A stretch of DNA of 60,000 nt from Cryptomeria japonica. Its lineage: Eukaryota > Streptophyta > Pinopsida > Cupressales > Cupressaceae. Position numbers and translations under genes: made by a program. The notes under the pieces are model-generated. The model was given only the letters and a program-made list of their open reading frames with translations, had not been told where the DNA came from and ran no database searches. The stretch is taken from positions 670,124,852 through 670,184,851 of the forward strand of contig NC_081412.1 of assembly GCF_030272615.1 (NCBI RefSeq), read 5' to 3'. Below, in pieces: positions 32,987 to 44,487 of this stretch (its first letter is position 1; each line of letters opens with the position of its first letter).

Positions 32987-35900
32987 CTAGTCTAGCACGT
33001 CATCCACCCCCCGATCTTGCTGCTCAATATTTCGGGAAGGCAGGGAACACACTAGAGGAGGAACATTTAACACAACAGATGGAGCTATCACAAGATCCAA
33101 ACAAGGGCTATGTTCATGTTCCAAGCCATGTTGTTCTTGTCTAGGAGCTAGGATAAGTGCTTTAGAAAATTCGTTAGATAGATGGTTATCAACATCAACA
33201 AATTCATATTCACTATCAGAAGCAAGAGAAGTAACATTTTCATCATGAATAACATTTTCATCTATATCATCATCAAGATTTATAAAAATAGGATCTTTAA
33301 CTCGCATAGGATCAAGACCATCATGCATCTTATGTTTAGGAGATTTTGGAGAAAATGGAATAATGCTAGCTGAAGGTGTTTTTGGGGAATGTAAAGTTTG
33401 AGAAGCAGCTGCCTGAGCTCTAAGATGACACTTTCGTCGGCGTTCACATGCAAAATGATTTCGTCTAGTCTTAGTAGGAAGTTGAGAAGATTGAGGAGGA
33501 GGAATGTTCTCATCCTTATCACTTGGGTGTTTAGGTTGTGGTCTCTTAGGCTGGATAATAGGAGAAGAGGAAGGTCTCTTCTCTTTGTAAAAGGAAGGAG
33601 GAGGAACTGCTCCGTATAAAGGAGGAATATTTGGTTTAGGAAGGAGACCAAGTCCATCATGACAAGGAGGTATAGGTCTTCTTTTAGAATGTTTATTAGA
33701 CATAGACATAGTCACATCCATAGGAATGGGTTGGGAATCTTCTCGAGGAAAGACATTAGTTTTATCTTACAAAGGAAGAACTTCCTTCTCAAGAATGATA
33801 GGAATATCAAGTTTGGGTGTTCTAGGTTCACTTAAAGATAGGATCATATCTGTTTTCCACTTTTGATAAGATTTGAAAAGATGATCACTTCGCGGAGGAA
33901 GAGATTGGAATTGTTTAGGCCAAAAATAATCAATAGGAACGCTAGAAGTTCTTTCAGCTGGTTTAAAGAGACTATGATTGACAATAACAACTTCACCATT
34001 ATGGGGAAATTTCAAACATTTATGAATAGGAGAAGCAATAGCTTTCATGGAAGATAGCCAAGGATAGCCAAGCTTCACACGAAATTGTTCGGATGAAGGA
34101 ATAATAGCAAAGTTCACATCAAGGGATTTGTTATGAACTTGAATAGGTAATGTAATCGAACCAATTGCAGGAGAAGAAAATGCATCAAATAATTTCACAA
34201 CCACATTTGTTTTGTCATAGATCACTTGATTCAATTGCAAAGTAAAAAGAAATTCTTCAGTAATAACATTAACCATGCACGAAGGATCAATAAGCACTCC
34301 ACGACAAGGTGTATTCTTGACTTTTGCAGCTATATATAAAGGACCATCAGGTGCCCTAATGGTTTCACTAGAATCAAATGTGATGGAAGGTTCTTTAGGG
34401 TTTTCTTGCTTCTCTACAAAGTTAATCACATTCGGAGTCATAGACACAAGACCATTAGATGAGAAAGAGGAATCATTAGCCTCAATCGCATTAGAGGTAT
34501 GAGAAGGTAATGGATCAGTAAAATTTTTAAGATTTTGGTTAGGAGGAGCTACAGATGTGTCGCCTTTATCATTCACTCCTGAAACAAAGATAGTATTATT
34601 ATCAATCAAATCTTGAATTTTACACTTTAAAGCAAAACATTTTTCAGTATCATGCCCAGGTTGACGATGAAATTGACAAAAAGATTTGTTATCAAAATAG
34701 GGTGAATTAATCTTTGTAGGATCTATTTGCTTTATAGGAGGGAAAATAAGCACATTTTGTTCCAATAACTTATTCATAATACTATGCAATGATTCATTCA
34801 AAGGAGTAAACTTTCTTTCTTTCTTGAAAAACTTAGAAATAGGAGGCACACCTGATGCTGCATTCACATTGTTGTTGATGATGTTTTCATTGAACTTAAC
34901 GGACTCTCTGTTCGGTTTAAACTTTCCAAATGGTTGTTGACTACTATCACCCTTATCACTCAGAGCCATAGGATTTGCTTGTTCCATTTGACTCACAGTC
35001 AGTTGATAATTGTGAAGAGTTGCACACAACTGTTGGAAAGAAGTAAACTCAAAAAATAGAAGTTTATCTCGAATATCTTTTTGTAAATTAGAAACAAAGA
35101 TTCTTTGAATATCATTGTCAGGCACTGGAAAAGAAATTTGAGCATACAAATGCTTATATCTGCCGATGAAATCAGTTACTTTTTCTTTAACACCTTGTTT
35201 ACAATGCATTAAATCCATCAAAGTAACTTTAGGACTTATATTGTTTTGAAATTGTTGAATAAAAGCATTTGCAAGTTGTTCGAAAGAAGTAATAGAATAA
35301 GAAGGCAACGAGCAATACCATTGTAGGGCTTTATCTCTTAATGTTCTAGTAAACAGTTTTGCAAGGAACCTTTGGTCATAAGCAAAATCGGTACATATTG
35401 TTTGAAAAGTCTTAGCATGTGTTAGAGGATCACATTTACCATTATAAAGCTCCAAATGCGGGATTTCAACATGCTTAGGGGGAATAGCTCAAACAATGTC
35501 AAGAGAAAGTGGGCTCGCAACATCAAATGTGGGCACACTAAACTTAGATTGATTCATAGAGGCAATTTGTTGTTGTAAAGAAGAGACAGTTTGTGCAAGA
35601 TTGTTAATGGTTGCTTCAGTCGAAGAGTTCATATTAGACGTGTTAGATTGTGATGGAGGTATTATGTTATTGAAAGAAGGTATTGATTGAGAGTAAGGTG
35701 GCAGGACACTATGATAGTTAGTCATAGGAGATGATTGGAAAGGAGGAACACCACAAGGAGGAATGGAATGGTTAAATGAATTGCCCCCTTGCGCCATGTT
35801 CATTTGTGGAGATGTAATAGGAACACTCATTGAAGGAATGAATGAAGAAGTCAGATTGAATGAAGGAAGAGGGTTGATTGAAGAAGAAGGATTGCCCCCA

Positions 35901-36418
35901 TGACTGGTGATCATAGGGGGAATGTCTTGTATAGAAGTAGTCATTATGTTTGATGTAAAGGTAGGTATGCTAGCAATAGAAGTTGTCAAAGGAATAAAAT
36001 GATTGACTTGAGTGGGAGGTTGTGTATAACCTAAAGTTTCAGCACAACTCTTCATAGGCATCACATTCGAATCCACAATGTGTGCAATACCATGCAAAAT
36101 ATCAATTCCATTCTTATCACTTTGAACCATACGTTTTAGACCCTCAATTAATGAAAGAGCTTGACTATCGGGGTATTCTTGAGACATCCATTACTGAAAA
36201 TCATCAAATTGGTTATCCAATTTTGAAAGTTGTTCTACATAAACCTCATGGAGGGCTTCTTCATCATTAGGAGGATTAGAGGAATTACCTGTGTCCTCGT
36301 TAAAAAGGCTATTCAAATTAGGTTCCATCTCCTCGGTAATTAAACCTTGGAAAGACTTAATTCTACGGCTTCGTCTAACGGGAATAGTGTAAGTAGGGCT
36401 TATTGTTGTAAAACTCAT
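32987..36418 (-). pseudogene. gag: G2 gag-protease polyprotein
   Basis: One frame of 1144 codons from ATG 36418 to 32987, broken only by three in-frame stops (TAA at 36193, TGA at 35491, TAA at 33769); no frameshift. Residues 1-310 are Pro/Ser/Asn/Met-rich. A retrotransposon Gag core spans about 326-485 (GKCDPLTHAKTF; LQWYCSLPSYSITSFEQL). A knuckle variant C-x2-H-x4-H-x4-C (CQFHRQPGHDTEKC) is near 581. The protease loop near 706-715 reads RGVLIDPSCMVNV, with D-P-S instead of D-S/T-G, followed by LGYPWLSSM. A C-terminal Pro/Lys-rich tail follows residue 880. With so little decay it may have been coding until recently. Whether D-P-S is active is doubtful. Confidence 0.88.
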
Positions 36419-37572
36419 GCACTAGATAGGGAGAGAAGATTTTGAATTTAGAGGTAGCAAATTTCAATAAAATCAGCCAATCTCCTAGATTTAAGCTGTT
36501 AAATGCAATCATGACAATCTCCCAAAATTTCAGAAAAATTGTCAGGGACCGTGGCGCTAAGAGTGCACACGGTCCTCGCAACTTTTTTTGAAATTTGCAG
36601 GGATGAAAGTTATGATGATTTTAAGGATAATCTGAAAAAATTGAGTGATTTTATGATCTATAGATAGGCCAAATTAAAGTTGTAATCTCAAAATTGAACC
36701 CTACCCAGATTGTTGAAAAATGCAAAATTTGAATTTTGAAAAAGAGAGGGAAACTGAAATTTTGAATTTTATGATTTTAGAGAGAATACCAAAAGCAATG
36801 CAAGCTTTGAAATTTAAAAGTTGACTCAATTTCACGCAAAATTCAATTTTGAAAGCGGAAATCAAAGTTGGTGTAATTAAACACTTAATTTCAAAAGTCA
36901 CAAATTGCAAGAATTTGAATAAAGCACTGAAATTTCAAATGAATGCCAACACACTTTTCAGATTGATAGTAAGAACACAATTTTGACACAAAATTTCAAT
37001 TTCAACAATTTTTGAATGATTAGGAGCCTTAATCCAAGCAATCCCTAGACCAACTTTGACCTTAATTTTGAAAGTGTTGTAATTGATAAAATCAGCCAAA
37101 ATTCTGGATTTTAGCAGAAAAATACAGTAAGATCTAACTCCTGAAATTTTGGAAAAAATGTCGGGGACAATGGCGCCCGGAATGCACACGGTCCTCGCAA
37201 CTTTTTTCCAAATTTTCAGGGATGAAAGATATTATGATTTTGTTGCAGAATCCAAAGTTACAGCTGATTTGGAAATGTTTTGAGCAGTGAAATTGTCGGT
37301 CAAAGGTTGAATCAAGAGGGTTTTAAAAATTAGGGTTTTGACACTTAACCACTTAATTTTTAGAATTAAAGCACAAATATGAATTGACAATTTGTAATAG
37401 AAGGGTAGATCTGAAACAAGCATTAACCATTAAACATTTCACAAGCTCAATTGCTAAAAAGAAAATTTAGGGTTTTTATGCAATTAACCTCTAAAATTTG
37501 CAAAAGATCAAACATGGAAATGTAATCAAGGCATCCAATTTTCAGATCTAGTCATGAATAATTAGAAAGGAT
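36419..37572 (-). other. G2 untranslated leader with two GC-rich repeat blocks
   Basis: AT-rich, no credible gene. Two near-identical blocks of about 65 bp at 36541-36606 and 37153-37220 share GCACACGGTCCTCGCAAC, TTTTTT and GGGATGAAAG on the plus strand; the same core is in both LTRs. Repeats may act in packaging or translation, which is inference. Confidence 0.6.
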
Positions 37573-37591
37573 GTTCACGTCGGGTTCACCA
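37573..37591 (-). promoter_or_regulatory. G2 primer binding site
   Basis: Minus strand reads TGGTGAACCCGACGTGAAC, 3 nt after the 5' LTR end. Same site and spacing as G1 with two changes. tRNA not assigned. Confidence 0.8.
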
Positions 37592-37594
37592 AAA

Positions 37595-38792
37595 TGTAAA
37601 GCGGAAAATCGCGAGCGAACCCTAAGTGTTCCCCCCCACCACTCCGAGGAGAGGGGAAGGAGGTCACTAGGGTTGATGGTTTTCACTTAGGGGAGACTTT
37701 ACATTCAAAAGAGGGGTTGAAACCCACAAGATCCAATCCCACACAATGCAAGATTGGATTCTAAATGAGTTTCAAGGGTTAAGACAGCAAGGCTACCCTC
37801 TTTTGTAAAGAATGTAGATAGAAGGATTAAGCTAGGAATGCATGAAAAGTGAGAAAGATTCACTTATAAACAGAGATAGGGATATAGGATGAAGCTGCGG
37901 ACCTGGAATTAGCAGTAAAATGTCGAGACAGCGCTGTCCTGCAAATTTGAGCGAAAGTTGACAGGACGATGGCGCCCGGCGTGCACACGGTCCTCCGAAA
38001 AATCTGCGAAACGAAGGGGGATCTGTTCGTCTCTGCACAAGGATTCCAGATCTTCAATTACAGCCGTGTACCTGCAACCTACACACAGAAAAGCGAGGAC
38101 GATTGGGGGGTTAGGGATTAGGGGTTTGCCCTTAGGTCAAACCCCGGTTTTGGAATTAACCAAGAAATGAGAATGCTGTAAATGTAAATGTTTGTAATGT
38201 AAACAAGTACTGATACCTTGTTGTAAGAATGTTTGTATTCTTACATACGAAGGTGTAAATGTTGTTGTATGTTGTATGTGGTATGTGATCTCCTCTTCAA
38301 TGGTTGAATCCTTGTCTTGAATGCAACACTTAGCCTTGAATGGAGACTTAGAATGATCAATTGCTTGAAGGAATGCTTGAATGCTTGAATGCTTGAATGT
38401 TTGAATGTTTGAATATCGTTTTCGCGTCTTTTCCCTCTTACCAAAATGGGAGAGGAAATGTAGTTTATATACTTGTCAATTAGGGTTAAAAGATTGATTT
38501 TTCTGACCTTAGGCGGACCAGGAAATATTATTTTCCAATTTGCAAACATAAAGACCTGAGACCCGAAAGAGACCGAGCCCAAAAATAGGGCCAGGGACTA
38601 GGGCGCTGGGCGCCATGGTCCCACCTCCAGGGACAGCAGGGTGCAAGGAGGATCAGGCCAGGGTGCTGAAAAATGCAGTTTTTGATGTCATGAACAAGTT
38701 TCGGGGTCTCCATTCAGGTTCAGTGTTGCGTCGCCATCGTGAAGACCCAAATGCGGTCGAAATTGCAAGTGTCGCAATTTTAGGACGCTACA
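37595..38792 (-). repeat. G2 5' LTR
   Basis: 1198 bp, minus strand TGTAGCGTCC to CGCTTTACA. One 8-bp AATGTTTG unit longer than the 3' LTR, which accounts for the length difference. A GGGCGCTGGGCGCCATGG block near 38601-38619 is close to palindromic. Confidence 0.93.
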
Positions 38793-38797
38793 CTTGT
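38793..38797. repeat. Right target site duplication of G2 (CTTGT)
   Basis: Matches 31048-31052. Confidence 0.92.
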
Positions 38798-40098
38798 AAG
38801 TATTGGAAAATCCTTTTTACTGTTGATTCATGATTTTCTTTAAGATTACTTTGAAATCTTGAAACAATACATATTGCATTCATAATATCAGGTCTTGTTT
38901 GTGTCAAATATAGTAGACCTCCTATCATAGACTTGTATCTAGTCGGATTAATAGGTGTTGATTCGTCCCTTAGAGATAATTTGTCATTTTTAGTCATAGG
39001 TGTGCTTACTAGTTTAGAGTTTTCCATTCTAAATTTCTTTAGTAACTCCTTCAAGTATTTAGTTTGACTCAAGAATATACCTTTTCAGTCTGTGAAATCT
39101 ACAATCCTAAAAAGAACTTTACTTCTCCAATCATAGACATTTCAAATTCTTGTTGTATTTTAATAGAAAAGTCTTTACATAATCCATCTTCTCCTCCAAA
39201 GATTATATCATCAACAAAAACTTCTATAACCAAGATGTCATCATTAGTTATTTTATAGTATAAATTACTGTCAGCATTACCTTTAGAAAAACCAATCTTC
39301 AAAAGATATTTATCCAATCTAGCATACCAAGCTCTTGGAGCTTGCTTTAACCCATACAAAGCTTTCCTTAACCTGCAAACCATATCTTTCTCATCTGTCA
39401 AAGAAAATCCATCAGATTGTTCAATATAAACTTCTTCTTCAAGATCTCCATTCAAAAATGCACATTTGATATCCATTTGATATACTTTGTAGTTCTTGTG
39501 TGCTACAAAGGCCAAAAATAATCTAACTGCCTCAATTCTAGCTACTGGTGCAAAGGTTTCATTATAGTCAATTCCTTCTTTCTGAGAATATCCCTTACAC
39601 ACTAGTCTTGCTTTATTTCTGATTACTTTACTATCTTCATTAAGTTTGTTCTTGAAAACCCATTTTGTTCCAATCACATTTTTGTCTTTAGGTCGGGGAA
39701 CTAATGTCCATGTGTTATTTTTCTCAGTTTGTTCTAATTCTTCTTCCATAGCATTAATCCAAAATTTATCTTCACATGCCTCAATAATTGATGCTGGTTC
39801 AATTTGAGAAATAAGACATACCTCTTCATTTTCCAATCTTCCTCTAGTCATAACTCCTTGATATTTGTTTCCAATTATTTGATCTTCAGAGTGATTCAAT
39901 CTTACATACGAGGGTGTCTTTGTATGCTGATGTTCCTCAGTTATAGTGGAATTTTCAGATGATACCGGTGTAACAGGATCTTCATTTTGTACTAGTGTGC
40001 TTGATATAGATTCATTTGTTAGTATCTTTGTTGCTGGTTCAAAATCTATGTACCTTGAAGTTCCTTTAAATTGTTCATCAATCTTCACATTTGTACTC
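38798..40098 (-). pseudogene. pol: C2 reverse transcriptase
   Basis: Copia RT. Motifs in order: [19 protein letters not shown] (about 39700), [59 protein letters not shown] and the catalytic box [10 protein letters not shown] (about 39215-39245), a common F-V-D-D variant. A stop at 39099 and a one-base shift near 39075 lead to the second piece 38798-39072 (RYKSMIGGLLYLTQTRPDI), which ends at the G2 insertion inside KRIFQYLQ. The first 110 codons are the linker between integrase and RT. Confidence 0.92.
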
Positions 40099-40100
40099 TC

Positions 40101-41648
40101 AACAATTTTCTATAATCTTTTATTAAAACATCTATATGCCTTGCTCTTAGATGAATAACCAAGAAATGTTCCTTCATCACTTCTAGGATCAAATTTCCCA
40201 ATATAGTCATCTCTTCTAATATAGCATTTACTTCCAAATATTTTGAAATATTTAAGAGTGGGAGTAATACCACACCATAGTTCGTGAGGGGTCTTACCGA
40301 TTTCTCCTTTGATGTGAACTTTGTTGAGTGTATAGACCATTGTGCTTACTACCTCTCTCAAATATACATGTGGTAAATTTTCTTCTAATAACATACTTCT
40401 TGTTGCATCCAAGATGGTTCTATTTTTTCTTTCTACAACTCCATTTTGTTGTGGTGTCTGGGGTGCTGATAACTATCTTCTGATTCCATTCACTTCACAA
40501 AATGTATTAAATTCCTTAGATGTAAACTCACCTCCCTGATCTAATCTTAGACATTTGATTTTCTTACTGGTTTCATTCTCTACCATTGCCTTGAATAATT
40601 TGATTTTACTAAGTGCTTCTGATTTTTCTCTGAGAAAAGTAACCCAACACATTCTAGAATAGTCATCAATGATTAGCATGAAATATCTATCACCTTGTAA
40701 GCTTTTAGTTCTAGCTGGACCACATAAATCAGTATGAATTAAGTCAAGAGCATTATTTGATTTTTCTGGAATACTTCTAAAAGATGCTCTAACTTGCTTT
40801 CCAAATTGACATTCCTTACATACCGGATTGTGAGGTTTGACAATCCTAGGTAAATCTCTTACTGCCTTGGTTGTACTAATTTTCACAATGCAATCAAAAT
40901 TTACATGATAGAGTCTCTTATGCCATAGCCAACTTTCATCAATATGTGCAATCAAGCATGTCTTTTCATTGTTATTCAAATGAAAGATAGTACCTCTAGT
41001 TTGACTACGGGTTGCAATTTCCAAATCAACTTTGTTCATAATTTTGCATTTTCCATTTTTAAATTGTAACTGAAATCCTTTTTCAACTAATTGACCAGCA
41101 CTCAAAAGATTATGCTTTAAACCTTCAACATAGTAAACATTATCAGTGTTGTGCTTACCATCAAGAGATATTGCACCTTTTCCTTTGATCAAACAAGCTT
41201 TGTCATCTCCAAATCTTACCAGACCTCCATTATATTCCTGAAAGTTTAAGAAATTTCCTTTATCACCAGTCATATGATGTGAGCATCCTAAATCAATGAT
41301 CCATTCAGCTTTAATTTCTATTTTGGCTTCCAGGGCCTGCTCTACTGGTTGAATAGTAGGTGTCGGTTGATAATCTGTTATAACAAAAAAGACCCATCCA
41401 TTATCTGTTGGATCCTCATCAGGATCATCAGTGACTCCTTCATCAACAAGATAACAAGATTTGTCTTTATTCTTCTTAAATTTGTATCTCTGATATTGAG
41501 GGTTAGGCTTGTATGTCCTTATAGCTTCTTCTCTTAGTCTATCATGTCTATCAGGGCATCTTGAAGCCATATGACCAATCTTATTACAGTTAAAACATTT
41601 AAAGGGTGCTTTACCTTCATACTTACTTCCAACTGGACCTTTAGGCAT
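40101..41648 (-). pseudogene. C2 nucleocapsid finger, protease and integrase
   Basis: Same frame as gag. A zinc knuckle CFNCNKIGHMASRC (C-x2-C-x4-H-x4-C) is at about 41560-41600. The protease loop reads WIIDLGCSHHMTG at about 41268-41306, where the catalytic D-S-G has become D-L-G, one TCA-to-TTA change. Gag-pre-integrase (LLSAGQLVEKGF; WHKRLYHVNFD; CKEC) follows. Integrase has D in HTDLCGP, D in RLDQGGEF and E in NGVVERKNRTI, all kept. A stop at 40473 (TAG or TAA position) separates the two open parts 41648-40473 and 40412-40110; the frame stays the same. Confidence 0.9.
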
Positions 41649-41825
41649 TTTCCTTGCAAATAGTGCTTCAAGTTCTTCATTTTCTCTCCTACTTTCTTCA
41701 AGTTCTCTTGCATAAAAGGCTTTCCAATTAGATTTGTCAAAAGATGGTGCAAATGATGTTGATGCCTTAAAAGCTAAGTCTGTCTTTATAGTAGCAACAG
41801 GACCAAATTCCTCAATTTCAAAGGC

Positions 41826-42419
41826 TTAAAGTTTTCCAATCAATGTATCTCTAGTTACTGATGTATTAGGCATTGTTCTTAATTCATTTATAGCAGTAAC
41901 TTTCATTTTGTATGCCGGTGGCAATCCTCTTAAAAATTTTGAAACAATTTCATCTTCACTTAAGGTTCCTCCACAACATTTAATACCCAAAACAATTTCA
42001 TTTACTCTTTCCATAAAAGCAGAAATCCTTTCATCTTCTTCCATTTTCAGATTTTCATACCTGACTCGAAAGCTTTCAAGTTTTACAATTTTGACTGTGG
42101 AATCTCCTTCATTCAGTGTTTCTAAATGATCCCAAATAGCTATAGCAGTAGACCTATCTGATAATCCCATGATTTTCTAATCTGATAATGCCCTCAAAAG
42201 TGCTTCTCTTTCCTTGCAATCATTTTCTTCATCTTTAGCTAAGTTAGGTGGATTAGGTTGACCTTGAGTAGGAGCAGTATAACCATTCTTTGTAATTTTC
42301 CAGATATCCTTTCCAATGTAACTCAGATGTGTCTCCATCCCGATCTTCCATATCCCATAGTTGGTTCCATCAAGTTTAGGACTCTCCTTCCTGAAATAGT
42401 TAGTAGAAATTGGATCTCC
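41826..42419 (-). pseudogene. gag: C2 gag (capsid part)
   Basis: Copia UBN2-type Gag. The frame is open from 42419 (ESPKLDGTNYGIWKIGMETH, about 42390) through a TAG at about 42179 into 42170-41826 (AIWDHLETLNEGDSTVKIVK; ERVNEIVLGIKCCGG; ILRGLPP-like FLRGLPPAYK). The start codon is not visible; a TGA lies at 42420-42422. It runs into the zinc-knuckle region after a stop at 41826. Confidence 0.85.
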
Positions 42420-42452
42420 TCAAGATGTTAAACTTCTACAAAAAGAGGACTA

Positions 42453-42465
42453 GGCTCTGATACCA
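42453..42465 (-). promoter_or_regulatory. C2 primer binding site (initiator tRNA-Met type)
   Basis: Minus strand reads TGGTATCAGAGCC, the standard plant Copia PBS, one nucleotide after the 5' LTR. Confidence 0.92.
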
Positions 42466-42466
42466 A

Positions 42467-43521
42467 TGGTTAGGTCCCAGAGACAACTGAGAAGGGGGGA
42501 GGGGGGCTAAATCAATTGTCTGATAATTTCAAACCAAAAACAACTTAACCAACTTAATGCTTAGTACTGGTAAACCAAAACTTAATACTGGTAAACAGTT
42601 TACTAGTTAATTTCAATATCGATAAAGGTTAGTGCATGAAACAGAAAGATAAAGACATCCACAACACATAACACCAATATTTGTATGTGGAAACCCTGTA
42701 AGGGGAAAAACCATGGTGGGAAACCTTACCCACAATCAGATGGTACTACTGTAGATAGTATATGTATACAAATGGATTTTGTACATCCAGAAAGGCCAAG
42801 CACCTAGAGCTCACTATTCAATCACAAATGGGAGTCACACTGACTACAATTGGATGGTTAAATCTGTTAAGAATGTACTAGACAAAATAGCATCTTTCTA
42901 TGTTGGATTCAGTATCGGTTTATTTCTGATTGTCTTTACAAAAACCTTCCTTCAATCTTCAAATGATGTCTGCGTGTATAGCTCTGCCTATTCTCACATA
43001 TACCAAATTATATCTTCCTTCAAATTTCACACACACACTTGATCTTACAAATAAGATCTTACATTTATACCATAACCTAAGACCAATTTTAGCAGGTCGG
43101 CTCTAAAGGATATTACAATAAAAATAAGTAAATCAATAACCGATGCAATAACCAATTCATCATGTCAGCTTAATGCATTTACAACAATAATAAATCATCT
43201 CCAAAGCGTACCATATTGATCTGGAATAGATAAGCCTACCGGTGCAAAACTTGGACCTATTTGCCGGTAACAACAAATATGCAAACTTGAATATACCCAT
43301 GAACAAATCGTCAAGACAAAGTGTCCAAACAATGTCTTCGATGTAACCAAGTATTCTCCATATGATTCCAAGTGCCGGTGAACAATATATCCTGCTGGTG
43401 AGCCAAACACCGGTGACTGTGCATAAGACACTTGCCTGCCGGTGAACATTGTCAATTCTCCAAAGTGCCAGAGTTTAGTAGGTGTTGACATCAATGACAA
43501 AACCATACCAAAATACCAACA
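42467..43521 (-). repeat. C2 5' LTR
   Basis: 1055 bp; minus strand TGTTGGTATTTTGG to GACCTAACCA. Contains several CCGGTGAACA/CACCGGTGA boxes at 43225-43445. Apparent ORFs on both strands mirror those of the 3' LTR and are chance. Confidence 0.92.
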
Positions 43522-43526
43522 CCATC
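43522..43526. repeat. Right target site duplication of C2 (CCATC)
   Basis: Matches 29106-29110. Confidence 0.88.
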
Positions 43527-43906
43527 TTCCTCTATTCTTGAGGACCTTGAAGGTGTTGGATTGTAGGTCTCTCAATGGAGCAATGACCTCCAAAGTGGCA
43601 ACTCAAGAGTTGTGTAGCTACTTCATGATTGATTGTGCAAATGATATGAGATGCATGATTAATCCAAAATGTTAATTATACTAGATGATTGAAATAAAAA
43701 TGCCTATAGTAATAATGATAAAATCTAGGATGCAAGGGATATTTATGGCTCCAAAAGGAGGGATATTTATAAGAATTCCAAGACCAAAGATGAGGTGGCA
43801 AGAATCAACAGTCCAAATTTGATTTGAAGATATCAAGGGCCAAGATTGAGGAAATTGGACAAGAGGTTGGAAGAAGTGACACTTGTCATCTCTATGGTGA
43901 CAAGTG
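43527..43906. other. Remnant DNA beyond C2 (host of C2)
   Basis: Two readings compete. On the plus strand 43527-43675 extends the unknown G3 frame to a stop. On the minus strand it looks like the promoter end of an LTR: CTTATAAATATCCC near 43760-43775, then GACAAGTGTC/GACACTTGTC inverted boxes at 43878-43907. The LTR reading would make it the continuation of the G4 3' LTR. Confidence 0.4.
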
Positions 43907-44007
43907 TCAAGGAACCTTTCTCATGAGATGGAAAGTGTCCAAGGGAGGAGACATGTGGAAAAAGTGCCATGTGTCTCAAGGGGAGAATATCCAACCCATA
44001 AGAAGTT
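43907..44007. repeat. 101-bp direct repeat, copy A1
   Basis: Starts TCAAGGAACCTTTCTC and ends CCCATAAGAAGTT. Copy A2 at 44488-44588 has the same length and about 90% identity by eye. Confidence 0.8.
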
Positions 44008-44487
44008 TGAAAATGCTACCCTACCAAGCTGATTAGTTGATTAAAATAAAGTGGAATAAAAATCCCACCTAAATGTCCCACTTTGAGTTTAAAAAGGTTA
44101 ATTTCCTTTTACCATTATTCATTTATCGATGTGGTCTTGCTCCAACTGGCTAAGGTGGGTTATCAACATCCATGTCTTTGGGAAGCACTCATGAGACTGA
44201 AGAACACTAAAGTGCTCCTGCAATGAAATCAAATCATCATATCAGTATCTCAATTTCTCTATCTATCAAATCAATCTATCTATAAGTCTATCTTCCTCAC
44301 TTGATATTTCTATCAAATCTCATTGAGCCCCTATCAATTATGCTCATTTATCATGAGGTTGTTATCAATCCTATCTCATCTGGCATGCAAATTGAGATAA
44401 TCAAAACTGATCATTAAATTTCATCAATCAAGAGTATTTAATTCTATCAATTGGATACCTAATCAAATCTACCTTACCCTATCGAAA
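44008..44487. pseudogene. Rearranged PMD gene fragment: promoter plus inverted exon 2/intron
   Basis: 44008-44127 is a direct copy of the region before the G4 PMD gene (52103-52204), including TTTAAAAAGG. 44128-44487 is the reverse complement of 53018-53373: on the minus strand it gives the intron end with acceptor TTTCATTGCAG, then exon 2 (EHFSVLQ, then CFPKTWMLI) up to the codons for DHID, where it stops abruptly. So a promoter points into an inverted piece of the same gene. The block sits exactly between the 101-bp repeats A1 and A2. Confidence 0.75.

Larger units (their letters stand above)
31053..38792 (-). mobile_element. G2: non-autonomous Gypsy-type element with gag and protease only (TR-GAG-like)
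   Basis: 7740 bp with LTRs of 1190 and 1198 bp, perfect 5-bp target duplication, PBS and PPT. The single large frame codes for Gag and an aspartic protease and stops; no RT, RNase H or integrase motif exists in any frame between the LTRs. It shares the PBS design and the Gag finger type with Tat element G1. By eye the LTRs differ at about 35-40 sites, roughly 3%, mostly transitions. It inserted into C2 and is the innermost element of this stack. Confidence 0.9.
29111..43521 (-). mobile_element. C2: full-length Copia element, Sirevirus-like, hosting G2
   Basis: LTRs at 29111-30147 and 42467-43521, target duplication CCATC, initiator-Met-type PBS, three PPT-like tracts and a gag-pol in the Copia order (gag, protease, integrase, RT, RNase H). 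Without the 7.7-kb G2 insert it is about 6.7 kb. Pol is near the C3 and C1-B types. Few stops compared with G1, plus the G2 insertion in the RT/RNase H junction, so it is dead. Confidence 0.93.

Noticed and set aside
33182-34502. Plus-strand ORFs opposite the G2 gag-protease
   Set aside because: Shadows of the real minus-strand frame; low complexity and no start context.
41534-41752. Minus-strand ORF of 72 codons in C2
   Set aside because: Frame shadow of the zinc-knuckle region, which is read in the frame of 41648-40473.
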